Shown here one piece after another: positions 32,187 to 41,482 of a stretch of DNA of 64,000 nt. A program made the position numbers and the translations under genes. A model generated the notes under the pieces. That model made no database searches. It saw only the letters and a list, made by a program, of their open reading frames with translations, and had not been told where the DNA came from. Positions within the stretch are counted from its first letter, which is position 1, and each line of letters starts with the position of its first letter. This DNA is from Nocardiopsis algeriensis (lineage in GTDB: Bacteria; Actinomycetota; Actinomycetes; Streptosporangiales; Streptosporangiaceae): assembly GCF_014203695.1 (NCBI RefSeq), contig NZ_JACHJO010000007.1:236395-300394 (forward strand), written 5' to 3'.

Positions 32187-33755
32187 ATGTCCTCACCACG
32201 GAGAAACGACGAGCTGTCCCCCCGCCTGCGGGCCCTGGCCGACCTCATGCCGGGCGAGATGCGCGAGGGGGCCGGCATGCACGACTACGACGGCCGCGTG
32301 TGCGACCTGTCCCCCGCTGGTGTCGAGGCCGCGCTGGCCCGGCTGGGAGGCGACCCGCTCGACGACCCCCACGATGAGGCCCACACGGCCGCGTTCGAGG
32401 AGGGGCTGCGGGTCGAACTGGGCGAGCTCGAACTGCACCGGTCCAACCCCCTCCACCATCTGGGCCTGCTCGACGTATCGGGTTACGACCGCCCCTATGC
32501 GCCCGAGGCGGACCGCGCCCGCGCCCGCGAGGCCCACCTGGCCCAGTGGCCCCGCGCCGTCGACAACGCCCTGGCCGCCATGGACCGCGTTCCGGCTCCG
32601 GTCGCCCGCTCCCTCATCGGGGCGGCGCGGGGACTGGCCGACGGTCTCCCCCAGGGGATACCGGAGGACCTGCGCGAGACGGCACTGGCCGCCCACACCC
32701 GTCTGATCGCCCACCTCGAGAAGGCGGCCGTGCACGGACCGGCGAGCGCCGCGCTGGGCGCGGACGCGCTGGCCCGGCTCATGGGCGCGGGCGAGGCCGC
32801 CGAGGTGGACCTGGAGGACCTGGCGGCGCGCGCCGACGCGGAGCGCGACCGCCTGCGCGACCGCCTGGCCGCATCGGTGTCGCGCCTGGCACCGGGGCGC
32901 GGGGCGATGGAAGCCGCCCGGGAGCTGACCCGGCAGTACCCGGATGCCGAGGAGGTGCTCGACAGCGCCCGCCGGTGGACGGAGCTGGCGTCGGCGTTCA
33001 CCGCCGAGCGCGGCCTGGTGCCGTTCGACGACGGCGAGTGCCTGGTGGACGTCTCCCCGCCGTCCCAGCGCTGGGCCACGGCGATGATGGCCTGGTCTGG
33101 CCCGTGGGAGGCGGACACGCCGTCGTTCTACTACATCACTCCGCCCGACCCCTCCTGGGGCGAGGAGGAGACCGGGGAATGGCTGGAGATGTTCAGCCAC
33201 ACCACTCTGCCCGCCATCAGCGTGCACGAGGTCGCTCCCGGCCACTTCTCCCACAGCCGGGCCCTGCGCCGCGCACCGAGCCCGGCCAGGCGGGCGCTGC
33301 AGTCCATGGCCTTCGCCGAGGGCTGGGCGCACTACGCCGAGGAGATGTGCCTGGAGGAAGGGTTCGGGGAGTACGCCGCCGAGCGGCTGGGGGACCCGTC
33401 CTGGACCGCCGACCACTACGAGGTCGGCGTGTGGCTGGAGGCCCTCATCCGGGTGACCCGCCTGTCCGTGGCCATCGGCGTGCACACCGGCGCGATGACG
33501 GTGGAAGAGGCGGCCGCCCGGTTCTCCGAGGACACCCCCTTGCAGGGGCCGGCCGCCCTGTCGGAGGCGCAGCGCGCCACGTTCGACCCCACCTACGGCC
33601 GCTACACGTGGGGCAAGCTGGAGATCCTGCGCCTGCGCGAGGAGGCCCGCACCCGCTGGGGCGACGGATTCGGCACGGCCCGCTTCCACGCGGCGCTCCT
33701 GGACCTGGGCTCCCCGCCGCTGGGTCTCATCGGCACCGCCCTGGAACGGGGCTGA
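32187..33755 (+). CDS. DUF885-family metallopeptidase-like protein
   Basis: 522 aa. The protein is largely helical and carries the HExxPGH motif (HEVAPGH, about residue 350) and a downstream EGWAHYAEE element, the two conserved metal-site motifs of DUF885. FYYITPPDPSW and YGRYTWGKLEILRLR are also family features. DUF885 proteins resemble zinc-dependent oligopeptidases of the M32/M3 clan, but most are uncharacterised. No signal peptide is present, so a cytoplasmic peptidase is likely. Transcribed alone; it converges on the next gene over a strong hairpin. Confidence 0.85.
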   Translation: MSSPRRNDELSPRLRALADLMPGEMREGAGMHDYDGRVCDLSPAGVEAALARLGGDPLDDPHDEAHTAAFEEGLRVELGELELHRSNPLHHLGLLDVSGYDRPYAPEADRARAREAHLAQWPRAVDNALAAMDRVPAPVARSLIGAARGLADGLPQGIPEDLRETALAAHTRLIAHLEKAAVHGPASAALGADALARLMGAGEAAEVDLEDLAARADAERDRLRDRLAASVSRLAPGRGAMEAARELTRQYPDAEEVLDSARRWTELASAFTAERGLVPFDDGECLVDVSPPSQRWATAMMAWSGPWEADTPSFYYITPPDPSWGEEETGEWLEMFSHTTLPAISVHEVAPGHFSHSRALRRAPSPARRALQSMAFAEGWAHYAEEMCLEEGFGEYAAERLGDPSWTADHYEVGVWLEALIRVTRLSVAIGVHTGAMTVEEAAARFSEDTPLQGPAALSEAQRATFDPTYGRYTWGKLEILRLREEARTRWGDGFGTARFHAALLDLGSPPLGLIGTALERG

Positions 33756-33766
33756 CGGGTCGGCCG

Positions 33767-33794
33767 GGGGCCCCGCCGGAGCCGGCGGGGCCCC
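33767..33794. terminator. Bidirectional terminator hairpin
   Basis: A perfect 13-bp stem (GGGGCCCCGCCGG / CCGGCGGGGCCCC) around AG, 12 bp after the DUF885 stop and 75 bp from the stop of the convergent gene. Confidence 0.8.
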
Positions 33795-33868
33795 GCCTCC
33801 AGGGTCCCGCCCTCGGGGGCTCCGGCCCTGGTGGCCCGGGGCCGGCCCCGGGCGCACGTCCGCCGCGG

Positions 33869-35296
33869 TCAGCGGCCTCCGCCGAAGAGCCTTCCGAAGA
33901 GGCCGGTGCCCCGCGGGGAGGCCTCGGGCTCCGGCCGGGGAGCCTCCTCGGGCTCGGGTTCCTGCGGCTCGGGGTCGACGCCGGCCAGCGCGCAGAACTC
34001 CGCGTGGTCGTCGGGCAGGGCCCAGGCGCGCAGGGTCTGCCGGAACTCCTCGTCCTCCCAGGCGGGGGCGGGCAGCTCGGCGATGGCCCACAGGACCTTG
34101 AGGGTCTCCTCGTCGTAGTCGGCGTGCAGGTGCTCCTCGGCCGTGAAGCCCTTGGACCGGGGGCCGAAGACGAGTTCCAGGCCGACCCCGGTCACCAGGG
34201 CCCGCGAGTCCTCCTCGCCCTTGATCAGGCCGGGGAGGATGTCCAGGCGCAGGCGGCGGGCGCGGTCCCCGGCGCGGCCCAGTGCCAGGAAGCCGAGGAC
34301 CTGCGGGGAGCGGTTGCCGCAGTGCGGCCAGGACTCGTTGAACAGGCCCTCGTAGCCCGTGGAGGTGCCGCCGCCGCGGCCGATGCGGCGCAGCGCCTCG
34401 CGCGGGGTGTTCTCACCGTGGATGAGCACCATGGCCACCGAGGCGGCGAAGGCGTTGTACAGGTTGCCGCCCGCCATCTGGTGGGTGAGGGCGACGGTGA
34501 TGTCGGTGTCGCGGGGGGAGGCCAGCAGGCCGAGGGCGAACAGCTCGGCGGGCAGGGGCTCACCGCTATCGAGCATCTGGCTCATGGCCTCGCCGAGTCC
34601 CAGCGGGCGGGGCACGGGGCGCAGGTCCTTGGCCAGCAGTATCTGCGAGGCACCGGTGATGCCCGAGACGATCCGGTCGGCGTCGGGGGTGAGGAAGGCG
34701 AGCACGTAGCCGGCCCACTCCCCGGCCCGGTCCAGGCCGCCGCGGTTGCCCGGGCCGCTGAGCAGGCCGATCAGGTCGGGGATGCGGGCGCGGACCGCCT
34801 CGAAGGTGTCGAGCTCGGCCTGGAGGAGCTCGGCGGCGCCGGGCCTTCCCATCACCTCGTACCGGTTGAGCATGCGCAGGCGGTGCTGCTCGTCGTGGGC
34901 CTCCTCGGCCCACTGCCGGTACTGCTCCCGGACCTTCGCCGGGTCCTCCTCGCGGATCCACGCCACCTCCTCGCGCCACTGGTCGAGGTCGCGCAGCTGG
35001 GGCAGGAGGTCCTCCGCGTGGGGAGCGACCAGTTCGAGGAGGAGGCTGAGAGGGCGCCAGCGGTCGGTGGGCGGGGTGTTCGGATCGCATGCGGCGTCGA
35101 CGAGGAGGTCGACCGCGGCGGGCGCGGCACGGTGGCCGGGCTCGGGGAAGGCGATGATGCCGTGCAGCTCCGAGACCGCGCTGTCGCTTGCCGTGACAGA
35201 CGCCAGGAGCTGGGGGATGCGTTCGCCGTGACCGGGCGCCAGGGCCTCCCAGTCCGCGCTCTCCGCGCCGTCGTGTGAGTCGGTCGTCGCGTTCAT
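33869..35296 (-). CDS. Hypothetical helical-repeat protein
   Basis: 475 aa, not recognised as a named family. The N-terminal two thirds are alpha-helical with HEAT-like spacing (WRPLSLLLELVAPHAEDLLPQLRDL; ALGLLASPRDTDITVALTHQMAGGNL; LGFLALGRAGDRARRLRL). Acidic, and rich in Glu/Pro at the C-terminus before a short Gly-Arg-Phe tail (GLFGRLFGGGR). Such repeat proteins in actinomycetes are usually scaffolds of unknown partner. The start is ATG 35296. No membrane helix or signal peptide. Confidence 0.75.
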   Translation of the reverse strand: MNATTDSHDGAESADWEALAPGHGERIPQLLASVTASDSAVSELHGIIAFPEPGHRAAPAAVDLLVDAACDPNTPPTDRWRPLSLLLELVAPHAEDLLPQLRDLDQWREEVAWIREEDPAKVREQYRQWAEEAHDEQHRLRMLNRYEVMGRPGAAELLQAELDTFEAVRARIPDLIGLLSGPGNRGGLDRAGEWAGYVLAFLTPDADRIVSGITGASQILLAKDLRPVPRPLGLGEAMSQMLDSGEPLPAELFALGLLASPRDTDITVALTHQMAGGNLYNAFAASVAMVLIHGENTPREALRRIGRGGGTSTGYEGLFNESWPHCGNRSPQVLGFLALGRAGDRARRLRLDILPGLIKGEEDSRALVTGVGLELVFGPRSKGFTAEEHLHADYDEETLKVLWAIAELPAPAWEDEEFRQTLRAWALPDDHAEFCALAGVDPEPQEPEPEEAPRPEPEASPRGTGLFGRLFGGGR

Positions 35297-35351
35297 GCCT
35301 CGATTATCCCGGCAGGGGCGAAGGCGGCGAACGCGGAGTGCGCCCGCGACC

Positions 35352-35978
35352 TCAGGGGCGCTCGCGGGGCCGGTCGGGCTCCCGGTGTGCGGGGGCGGTC
35401 CTCAGGAGCACGTCGCGCAGCGCCTTGGCGGCCGCGCCGGCCTCGCGGGCGTAGCCGATGGCGGTGGCGCGGCGGCGGGCTCCCATGCTGGGGTCGCCCA
35501 CCCCGACCGCGTCGATTCCGGCGGCACGGGCGAGGGCGACCGTGCGCGGCAGGTGGAAGGACTGGGTCACCATGGTGGCCGAGCGGATGCCGAACACCTC
35601 GCGGGCGCGCACGCAGGTGTCCCAGGTGCGGTATCCGTGCGGGTCGGCCTCGATCCGGTCGGCGGGCACACCGCGGTCGACGAGGTAGGCGGTCATGGTG
35701 TCGGTCTCGTGCCGGGACACCGCGCGGTTGTCGCCGGAGACGAGGATGCGCCCGACGCGCCCGTCCCGGTACAGGCGCACGGCCAGGTCCAGGCGCCGGG
35801 CCAGCAGCGGTGAGGGCCCCTCCGCCCAGGCGGCGGCGCCCAGGACGACGGCCACGGGCCGGTCGGGAACGGCGCCGGGGTCCTTGCGGCGTCCGGCGCT
35901 CGCCAGGAGCACCCAGGCGACGGGGGCCAGTGCCAGGGCGCAGACCACCGCGCCGGTCGCCGCGATCCACACCGCCAC
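35352..35978 (-). CDS. YdcF/SanA-like DUF218 membrane protein
   Basis: 208 aa from GTG 35978, with AGGAG six nt upstream. One N-terminal membrane helix (VWIAATGAVVCALALAPVAW) anchors an extracytoplasmic DUF218 domain: VAVVLGAAAWAEGPSPLLARRLD, LVSGDNRAVSRHETDTM, DPHGYRTWDTCVRA and VTQSFHLPRTVALARA. The family includes SanA and ElyC, linked to envelope integrity and lipid-carrier use in Gram-negative bacteria; the actinobacterial role is not settled. It lies 77 bp downstream of the DUF1707 gene on the same strand. Confidence 0.88.
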   Translation of the reverse strand: MAVWIAATGAVVCALALAPVAWVLLASAGRRKDPGAVPDRPVAVVLGAAAWAEGPSPLLARRLDLAVRLYRDGRVGRILVSGDNRAVSRHETDTMTAYLVDRGVPADRIEADPHGYRTWDTCVRAREVFGIRSATMVTQSFHLPRTVALARAAGIDAVGVGDPSMGARRRATAIGYAREAGAAAKALRDVLLRTAPAHREPDRPRERP

Positions 35979-36055
35979 AGAGACTCCTCCCGTTGGTCCG
36001 TAGGCTCCATCATGGCCCATCCGCGAGGGGTCCGGGCGCCGGCCCGGCCACCGGT

Positions 36056-36688
36056 TCAGTCGCCGAAGACGTCGCTCCACACGTTCTTCCAGGAGAAGGG
36101 CTTGTGATGGCGGATACGCATGCCGCCGCCGTTGCAGGTGCCGGTGATGACGAAGTGCGGGGCGGGCGGGTTCCGCAGGGCGTCGACCTCGTTGCGCAGC
36201 ATGCCGAACCAGGAGGACTCGACGTCCACCTCGGCGGTGGCGCCCTCGGGCAGGATCAGTTCGGCGCTGCCCCAGGAGGAGTCGATGTACAGCTCCACGA
36301 CGGGCCCGGGCAGCACGGCCTCCCGGAAGTCCAGCCTGGTGGTGCCGTACTTGTTGTGGACCTCCAGGCGTCCGGGCACCTGCCACTCCCCCTTGCGGGT
36401 GACCGTCGAGGCCTGGGAGCGCAGGACCGACTCCTCTCCCGCGAGCGCCGTCGAGCGACCGCCCGCGACGGCCGGCAGCGTGTCGGCCGCGGCACCGATA
36501 CCGGCCGGCAGGTCCGCGGTCACCGGCTCCAGGTCGGCGTACACACGGGAGGCGTAGACGGTGTCCAGGCGCTCGTCGAGCTCCTCCAGGGTGATGCGGC
36601 CCTCGGCGGCGGCCTCGCGCAGCACCTCGGCGACCTGGTCCCGCTCTGCGTCGGAGACGCGCATCCTGCTCTTGTCCTGGGCAGCCAC
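36056..36688 (-). CDS. DUF1707 protein with LiaF-like C-terminal domain
   Basis: 210 aa from GTG 36688 (GGGAG eight nt upstream). Residues 8-60 are the DUF1707 (SHOCT-like) domain: RVSDAERDQVAEVLREAAAEGRITLEELDERL. The C-terminal half (about 110-210) has beta-rich features of the cell-wall-active-antibiotics response domain (KGEWQVPGRLEVHNKYGTTR, GSAELILPEG). DUF1707 proteins are common in Streptomyces and Mycobacteria and some take part in stress or conservon-like membrane signalling; this one has no transmembrane helix. Its function is unknown. Confidence 0.88.
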   Translation of the reverse strand: MAAQDKSRMRVSDAERDQVAEVLREAAAEGRITLEELDERLDTVYASRVYADLEPVTADLPAGIGAAADTLPAVAGGRSTALAGEESVLRSQASTVTRKGEWQVPGRLEVHNKYGTTRLDFREAVLPGPVVELYIDSSWGSAELILPEGATAEVDVESSWFGMLRNEVDALRNPPAPHFVITGTCNGGGMRIRHHKPFSWKNVWSDVFGD

Positions 36689-37390
36689 TGTGGACGCTCC
36701 CGTTCCTTTCCGCCGGTTCGTGGTGACAACGGTAGAGCATGCCGGTACGTACTTCCGCAGGTGATCGCCCTGCGCACCGGGCTTCGGAACGCCCGGGGCG
36801 GGGTACCGCTCCTGCTGGGAAGGGCTCTGCCGGGGTAGGACGGACCCCGGCAGAGTCCTGGACCGTGCGGCACCGGTGACAGTCCAGAGTCCCGCGCCGG
36901 GGCGGGCCCTGCCAGGTTCTGTCCCAAACCGGCCACGGCGGGGACGGCGTCCCCTTCCGCCGCGCACCCGTTTCGGACCTGTTTTCCGGACCTGTGCGGC
37001 AGTTCTTCCCCGTTCCTCCCCGATGCTGGGGCGAACAGCGTTCCTCTCGCTGTGTCACCGTTTTCGGTCCAGTCAGTAAACCCTTTTTCGGACACCGATG
37101 GCGGCCACAGAGGCGCAGGTCGGAGCCGCGCCCGCGAACGGCGCGGAAAAACTTTTCGAACCTCCTCGAACGGAGTTACGCAAACAGCCCTCTGACCTGC
37201 GGCTACACGAGGGCTTTCCGAGCTCTCCGAGCGTCCTCGAACTGCCCTCTCGGAGGCGTTTGCCGGAATGTGCCGCAGAGCATCCTCCTAGTGAGCGGGC
37301 CGGCCGCTTGTCCAGCACAGATCCCCGCACAGACCATCCGATCCGACCTCCCCAGCAACCACCTGGTCGAAGACCGGAGGAAACCACGAC
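36689..37390. other. 702-bp gap between divergent DUF1707 and helicase genes
   Basis: Divergent promoters are expected here. Several open frames cross it (for example 37098-37475 on the plus strand) but have coding shape only by GC bias and match no family. A less GC-rich stretch near 37060-37200 may hold the helicase promoter. Nothing else recognisable. Confidence 0.5.
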
Positions 37391-39175
37391 GTGTCCGCCC
37401 TTGCGATTGCCCCGACGTTCCTCAGCGACTTCTCCCACCTCACGCCCGACCTCCAGCTCGACACCCTGGCCGTGATGCGCGCCTGCCAGGCCGGGGAGCG
37501 TCCCGAACTGGAGCCGGTCGCCGACGCCGCCGACCCGCACGTCCGGGTCGTCAGCATCTCCCCCGACTGGTCCGGCGTCGTCGTTCCCGAGGCCCGTGAC
37601 GGCGAGTGCCCGGAGGACGCGGCCCCGGGGGCGCGCTACCGCCTGCTCACCGTGCGGCCCCGCGACGAGGCACTGCGCTTCGCCCGCGACCTGCGCCCGG
37701 AGGCCCCCGCGGCCGACCCCCGCCCCAGCGGACCGCCCGAGCTGGCCGGCGCGCTCGGCGCCCCCTTCCGGCAGTGGCAGGTCACGCTCCACCCCGACCA
37801 GCACCGGATCACCGAGGCCCACTACAACGGCGCGGTGCAGATCACCGGCGGCCCCGGCACCGGCAAGACCGTCATCGCCCTGCACCGCGCCGCCCACCTG
37901 GCCCGGCGCGACGCCGCCGACCGGCCCGACGACCTCCGTGAGTCCGTCCTGCTCACCACCTACAACCGCGCGCTGGCCCAGTCCCTGGCGGAGCGCCTCG
38001 ACCAGCTGCTCCCCGATCCCGGGGTGCGCGCCCGGGTGCGGGTGTCCACCATCGACAGCCTCGCCCGCTCCGTCGTCCAGGCCCACAGCAGCCTCCCGCC
38101 GCGCATGGTCGGCCGCGACGAGCTGGCCCGGCGCTGGCGCGCGCTGGCGCTGGCCGACGGCCTGCCCTTCTCCGGCCGCTTCCTGGTCGACGAGTGGGAA
38201 CAGGTCATCCTGGCCAAGGACCTGGAGCTGCTGCCCCAGTACATCCGCTGCGAGCGCAGCGGCAGGGTCCAGCACCTGGCTCCCGAGCACCGGCGCCAGG
38301 TGTGGGAGACGGTGCGGCGCTACGTGGGCGCCATGCGGGTGGAGGGCCTGTGGTCCTACCCGCAGCTGGCCGCGGAGGCGGCCAGGGTCCTCCGCCGCGG
38401 CGCACCGCTGTTCCGGCACGCGGTGGTCGACGAGGCCCAGGACCTGCACCCGGCCCAGTGGCGGATGCTGCGGGCCGCCGTCCCCGAGGGCCCCGACGAC
38501 CTGTTCATCGTGGGAGACCCCCACCAGAGGGTGTCGGACAACCGGGTCTCGCTGGCCTCGCTCGGCATCAACGTGCGGGGGCGCGGGCAGAGGCTGCGCG
38601 TGAGCTACCGCGTCACCCAGGAGATCCTCGACTGGAGCATGCGGGTGCTGCGGCGCCCGGCGCTCGGCATGGACGACAACGCCGACACCCTGGCCGGGTA
38701 CCGGTCGCTGCTGCGCGGTCCGGAGCCGGTGGTGCGCGGCTGCGCCGACCGTGCCGAGGAGCTCACGGCGCTGGGTGACTGGGTGCGGGTGTGGCTCGAG
38801 GCGGGTGTCGAGCCGGAGGAGATCGCGGTGGCGGGGCGCAACCAGTGGGTGGTGCGCGGAATCGCCAAGGAACTGGAGGCCCGCGGCATCCGCACCGCCC
38901 CGCTGGAGGACGCCGGCCGCACGGGTTCCGTGCGGATCGGGACGATGCACCGGCTCAAGGGGCGCGAGTTCCGCTGCGTCGCGCTGGTGGGGGTCAGCGA
39001 TCACCTGCTGCCGCCCAAGGCCGCGATCGAGGCCGCCGAGGGTGACCAGGTGGCTCTGGAGCACGTGCTCCAGCAGGAGCGGACGCTGCTGTTCGTGGCC
39101 TGCACCCGGGCGCGCGACGCCCTGTACGTCTCGCACGTGGGACGGCCGAGCCGCCTGATCACCGCGGACGGGTGA
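37391..39175 (+). CDS. UvrD-like superfamily 1 helicase/ATPase
   Basis: 594 aa from GTG 37391 (GGAGG ten nt upstream). An N-terminal region of about 140 residues without a clear family precedes the Walker A motif GGPGTGKT (about 153-160), then LLTTYNRALAQ, STIDSLARSVV, the DEAQD box (VVDEAQDLHPAQW), VGDPHQRVSDNR, YRVTQEILDW, GTMHRLKGREF and FVACTRARDALYV. All SF1A helicase motifs are present, so an active DNA helicase or NTPase is expected. It lacks the long 1B/2B insertions of UvrD and PcrA, so it is a short member; a role in repair or in a defence system is a guess. Transcribed alone. Confidence 0.85.
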   Translation: MSALAIAPTFLSDFSHLTPDLQLDTLAVMRACQAGERPELEPVADAADPHVRVVSISPDWSGVVVPEARDGECPEDAAPGARYRLLTVRPRDEALRFARDLRPEAPAADPRPSGPPELAGALGAPFRQWQVTLHPDQHRITEAHYNGAVQITGGPGTGKTVIALHRAAHLARRDAADRPDDLRESVLLTTYNRALAQSLAERLDQLLPDPGVRARVRVSTIDSLARSVVQAHSSLPPRMVGRDELARRWRALALADGLPFSGRFLVDEWEQVILAKDLELLPQYIRCERSGRVQHLAPEHRRQVWETVRRYVGAMRVEGLWSYPQLAAEAARVLRRGAPLFRHAVVDEAQDLHPAQWRMLRAAVPEGPDDLFIVGDPHQRVSDNRVSLASLGINVRGRGQRLRVSYRVTQEILDWSMRVLRRPALGMDDNADTLAGYRSLLRGPEPVVRGCADRAEELTALGDWVRVWLEAGVEPEEIAVAGRNQWVVRGIAKELEARGIRTAPLEDAGRTGSVRIGTMHRLKGREFRCVALVGVSDHLLPPKAAIEAAEGDQVALEHVLQQERTLLFVACTRARDALYVSHVGRPSRLITADG

Positions 39176-39200
39176 CGGAGGGCCGCGGCCGGAAAAGGGG

Positions 39201-39235
39201 GACGGGGGTGCCGCACACGGTGCGGCACCCCCGTC
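39201..39235. terminator. Bidirectional terminator hairpin
   Basis: A perfect 15-bp stem (GACGGGGGTGCCGCA and its complement) with loop CACGG, between the convergent helicase and DUF6114 genes. The longest uninterrupted terminator stem in the window. Confidence 0.88.
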
Positions 39236-39248
39236 GCGGTAGGCGGGA

Positions 39249-40619
39249 TCAGCCGCCGTAGTTCCCGTTGAGCGCGGGGATGTCCATCGTGTCGGTGCCG
39301 GCCGTGGGGGCGGCGACATCGACGTCGGTCACGATCATGAAGGGCAGGAGCAGGGGCGGGGGGAAGTCCGGCGTGAACGTCAGGGGGATGCCCAGGAGCC
39401 GGATCTCCATGCGGGTGACGTGCATGACGACGTCGCCCTCCATGGTCATCCGCGGCAGGCCCAGGGACATGCGGGTGCCGGCGTCCTCGAACCACAGCTC
39501 CGCGTCGTCGAAGACGGCCCTGCTCATGGTGAGGCGGATGTAGCGCTGAGGTCCGTCGGCGGTGGGGCACTCGACGACACCGTCGTATCCGGCTCCGTAC
39601 ATGGTCAGGACGTCGGAGGTCAGGCCCGAGGTGCGGACGGAACCGCGGAAGCAGTCGTACCCCTCGTCCATCGGGACGTCGGGGAGCTCCCCCTCCTCCA
39701 GGGCTGCCTGGCAGGCGCGCACGACCTCCAGGAACTCCTCCTCGGAGTCGGCCACGGCCTCGGGGCCGGCGCGCAGTTCGCAGTCGGCCGGGTCGGCCTC
39801 CTCCGTGTCCTCCTCGGGTTCCTCCTCGCCGTCCTCCTCGGGCTCCCCGTCGGGTTCGCCGTCCTCCCCCTCCTCCTTCTCAGGGTCGTCGGCGCCGGGC
39901 TCCCCGTCCCCGGGGTCTCCGGTGCCGGGGTCCCCGGGATCCTCGCCGGGTCCTGGCTCGGTGGGTTCCGCGCTCGGGGAGGGCGAGGGGTCGATGGGCT
40001 CCTCGGAGGCCTCCTCGCCGGGCAGGAGCCAGTCCCAGGGCCAGCTCAGGTGAGGGGCGGGGGCGGAGGACAGGAGCAGGAGCGCCGCGAGCGGGAGGGC
40101 CACGGCGGCCGACGGCCGGGCACCCGTGCCCTCGGGCCGCTCGACGGTCTCCTCCGCAGCTGCCTCCTCCGCCGCGGTCTCCTCACCGGCGGTCTCCTCC
40201 GCGGCGGCGGCCCGGTCCCGGCGCCGGGGGCGGCGGGTCTTGGGACCCCACGCGAACACCAGCGCCCCGCCGACGATCCCCAGCAGCATGCCGATGACGA
40301 ACCCGCCGAAGTTGGAGGTCACGTAGGACACCAGGGCGAGCAGGACACCGGTCACCCCGAAGAACACGTGCTGCGCCGGCTGGAGCCAGCTCAGCACACC
40401 GAGCGAGATCAGCAGCAGCGCGATGAGGCCGCCCGAGATCCCGGCGATACCGGCGTAGATGATGAGGTCGATGGGGATGACGAGGCTCTGTGCGGCCGGT
40501 GCGACCAGCAGCTCGATTCCGGCGGCGACGAGCAGGACGCCGCCCCAGAACGGCCGGGTGCGCCGCCACTGCCCGAAGCGTCCCCACCCCTTGCGCACAA
40601 GGTTCAGTGCGTGGGCCAT
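39249..40619 (-). CDS. DUF6114-family membrane protein with long acidic linker
   Basis: 456 aa from ATG 40619. The first 130 residues hold about four membrane helices (FWGGVLLVAAGIELLV; IIYAGIAGISGGLIALLLIS; HVFFGVTGVLLALVSYV; GMLLGIVGGALVFAWG), the DUF6114 core. A basic/acidic stretch, another hydrophobic segment and a Glu/Asp/Pro-rich linker (about 230-310) lead to a C-terminal domain of about 140 residues resembling part of the DUF6230 fold (MTMEGDVVMHVTRMEI). DUF6114 genes are nearly always next to DUF6230 genes, as here (5 bp apart). Function unknown; both are probably envelope proteins. Confidence 0.85.
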   Translation of the reverse strand: MAHALNLVRKGWGRFGQWRRTRPFWGGVLLVAAGIELLVAPAAQSLVIPIDLIIYAGIAGISGGLIALLLISLGVLSWLQPAQHVFFGVTGVLLALVSYVTSNFGGFVIGMLLGIVGGALVFAWGPKTRRPRRRDRAAAAEETAGEETAAEEAAAEETVERPEGTGARPSAAVALPLAALLLLSSAPAPHLSWPWDWLLPGEEASEEPIDPSPSPSAEPTEPGPGEDPGDPGTGDPGDGEPGADDPEKEEGEDGEPDGEPEEDGEEEPEEDTEEADPADCELRAGPEAVADSEEEFLEVVRACQAALEEGELPDVPMDEGYDCFRGSVRTSGLTSDVLTMYGAGYDGVVECPTADGPQRYIRLTMSRAVFDDAELWFEDAGTRMSLGLPRMTMEGDVVMHVTRMEIRLLGIPLTFTPDFPPPLLLPFMIVTDVDVAAPTAGTDTMDIPALNGNYGG

Positions 40620-40624
40620 GGGAC

Positions 40625-41266
40625 TCAGAAGCACTCGTGGTTGCCGGGCTTGATTGCCAGGCCCAGACCGGACAGGTGCAGGGAGCCGGAGGTGACGGCC
40701 CACGTGGTCAGCTCCATGTCGGTGACGTTGATGATGTCGGCCTGGAGGCCGAACCCGCCGGCAGGCCCCTGGCCGCCCTCCGTCTTGTCCAGGGTGCTGG
40801 CGTCGCGGCCGATCTCGATGGCGCCGAACTCGGCGTGGCCCTGGAGCTGCTCGATGTCGAGGACGAAGTTGGTGCCCTCGACCGGGGTGCTCTCGCCCGC
40901 GGTGATGACCAGGGTGGCCTGGCCGATCGGCAGGTCCCAGAGCGAGGACATGCAGAGGTCGCTCAGCTGGGCGTTGCCCACCCGGGACAGGCCGACCGCC
41001 CGGCTGCTGCCGTCCGCGGACGTGGCCACGTCGCCGTACTGGGTGAACCCCTGGCCGCTGAACTCACTGGCGGACATCTTGAAGCTGTCCCCGGAGACGG
41101 CGAAGGAGGCGGCCAGCAAGCCCTGGGTGGTCATCCCGCCGAGGACCCCGGCAGCTGCGAAACCGGGTATCAGGACGAGGGCGAAGCGACGCCAGCGGGT
41201 GCCTCGGATCTGCTCAGGCGCCTCGTGGGAGACTTCTTCCGGTGTCTCCTCGGATGCCATGGGCAT
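40625..41266 (-). CDS. DUF6230-family membrane-anchored protein
   Basis: 213 aa. A short basic N-terminus (GTRWRRFALVLIPGFAAAG) precedes a membrane helix, then an all-beta domain (AASFAVSGDSFKMSASEFSG, LCMSSLWDLPIGQATLVI, FVLDIEQLQGHAEFGAIEIG) typical of DUF6230, sometimes annotated as cholesterol esterase without evidence. The first codon is at 41266, with a second Met three residues later. It is the promoter-proximal gene of a DUF6230-DUF6114 pair (gap 5 bp), divergent from a ChoD-type oxidoreductase, and an inverted repeat lies about 75 bp upstream. Confidence 0.85.
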   Translation of the reverse strand: MPMASEETPEEVSHEAPEQIRGTRWRRFALVLIPGFAAAGVLGGMTTQGLLAASFAVSGDSFKMSASEFSGQGFTQYGDVATSADGSSRAVGLSRVGNAQLSDLCMSSLWDLPIGQATLVITAGESTPVEGTNFVLDIEQLQGHAEFGAIEIGRDASTLDKTEGGQGPAGGFGLQADIINVTDMELTTWAVTSGSLHLSGLGLAIKPGNHECF

Positions 41267-41338
41267 GAGAACCTCCTGTGTTCCACCGCCGGGGGGAGGC
41301 GGTGAGGGGAGCGGACCTTGCGCCGATGCGCGCCTCGC

Positions 41339-41354
41339 GTGTTACATGGAACAC
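41339..41354. promoter_or_regulatory. Inverted repeat GTGTTACATGGAACAC
   Basis: Arms GTGTTACA/TGGAACAC agree at 7 of 8 positions. It lies between the divergent DUF6230 and GMC genes, upstream of both. A dimeric-regulator operator is possible; no cognate protein is assigned. Confidence 0.45.
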
Positions 41355-41375
41355 ACCTTACTCGGCGGTAGTGAC

Positions 41376-41400
41376 GAACATTACAATACCCATTGTCACA
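41376..41400. promoter_or_regulatory. Operator-like site upstream of the GMC oxidoreductase
   Basis: Read on the minus strand it is TGTGACAATGG, GTA, TTGTAATGTTC. It matches the site at 44498-44522 in 21 of 25 positions. The core TGACAAT-N4-ATTGTAA is an imperfect inverted repeat. It ends 82 bp before the GMC start codon. The MerR regulator encoded between the two copies is the natural candidate binder. Confidence 0.65.
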
Positions 41401-41482
41401 TTTCTAGATGGCGCGTTTTCATCGTTGCGGACTCGTATCCGGCGCATTACGGGCCTCCGCAACCAACCAGAAGGAAGACTCC

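Noticed and set aside
37098..37475. Small plus-strand gene before the helicase
   Set aside because: No family features, no ribosome site, and it overlaps the helicase start in another frame.
40625..41266. Cholesterol esterase function for the DUF6230 protein
   Set aside because: That label circulates for the family, but no esterase nucleophile motif is visible.
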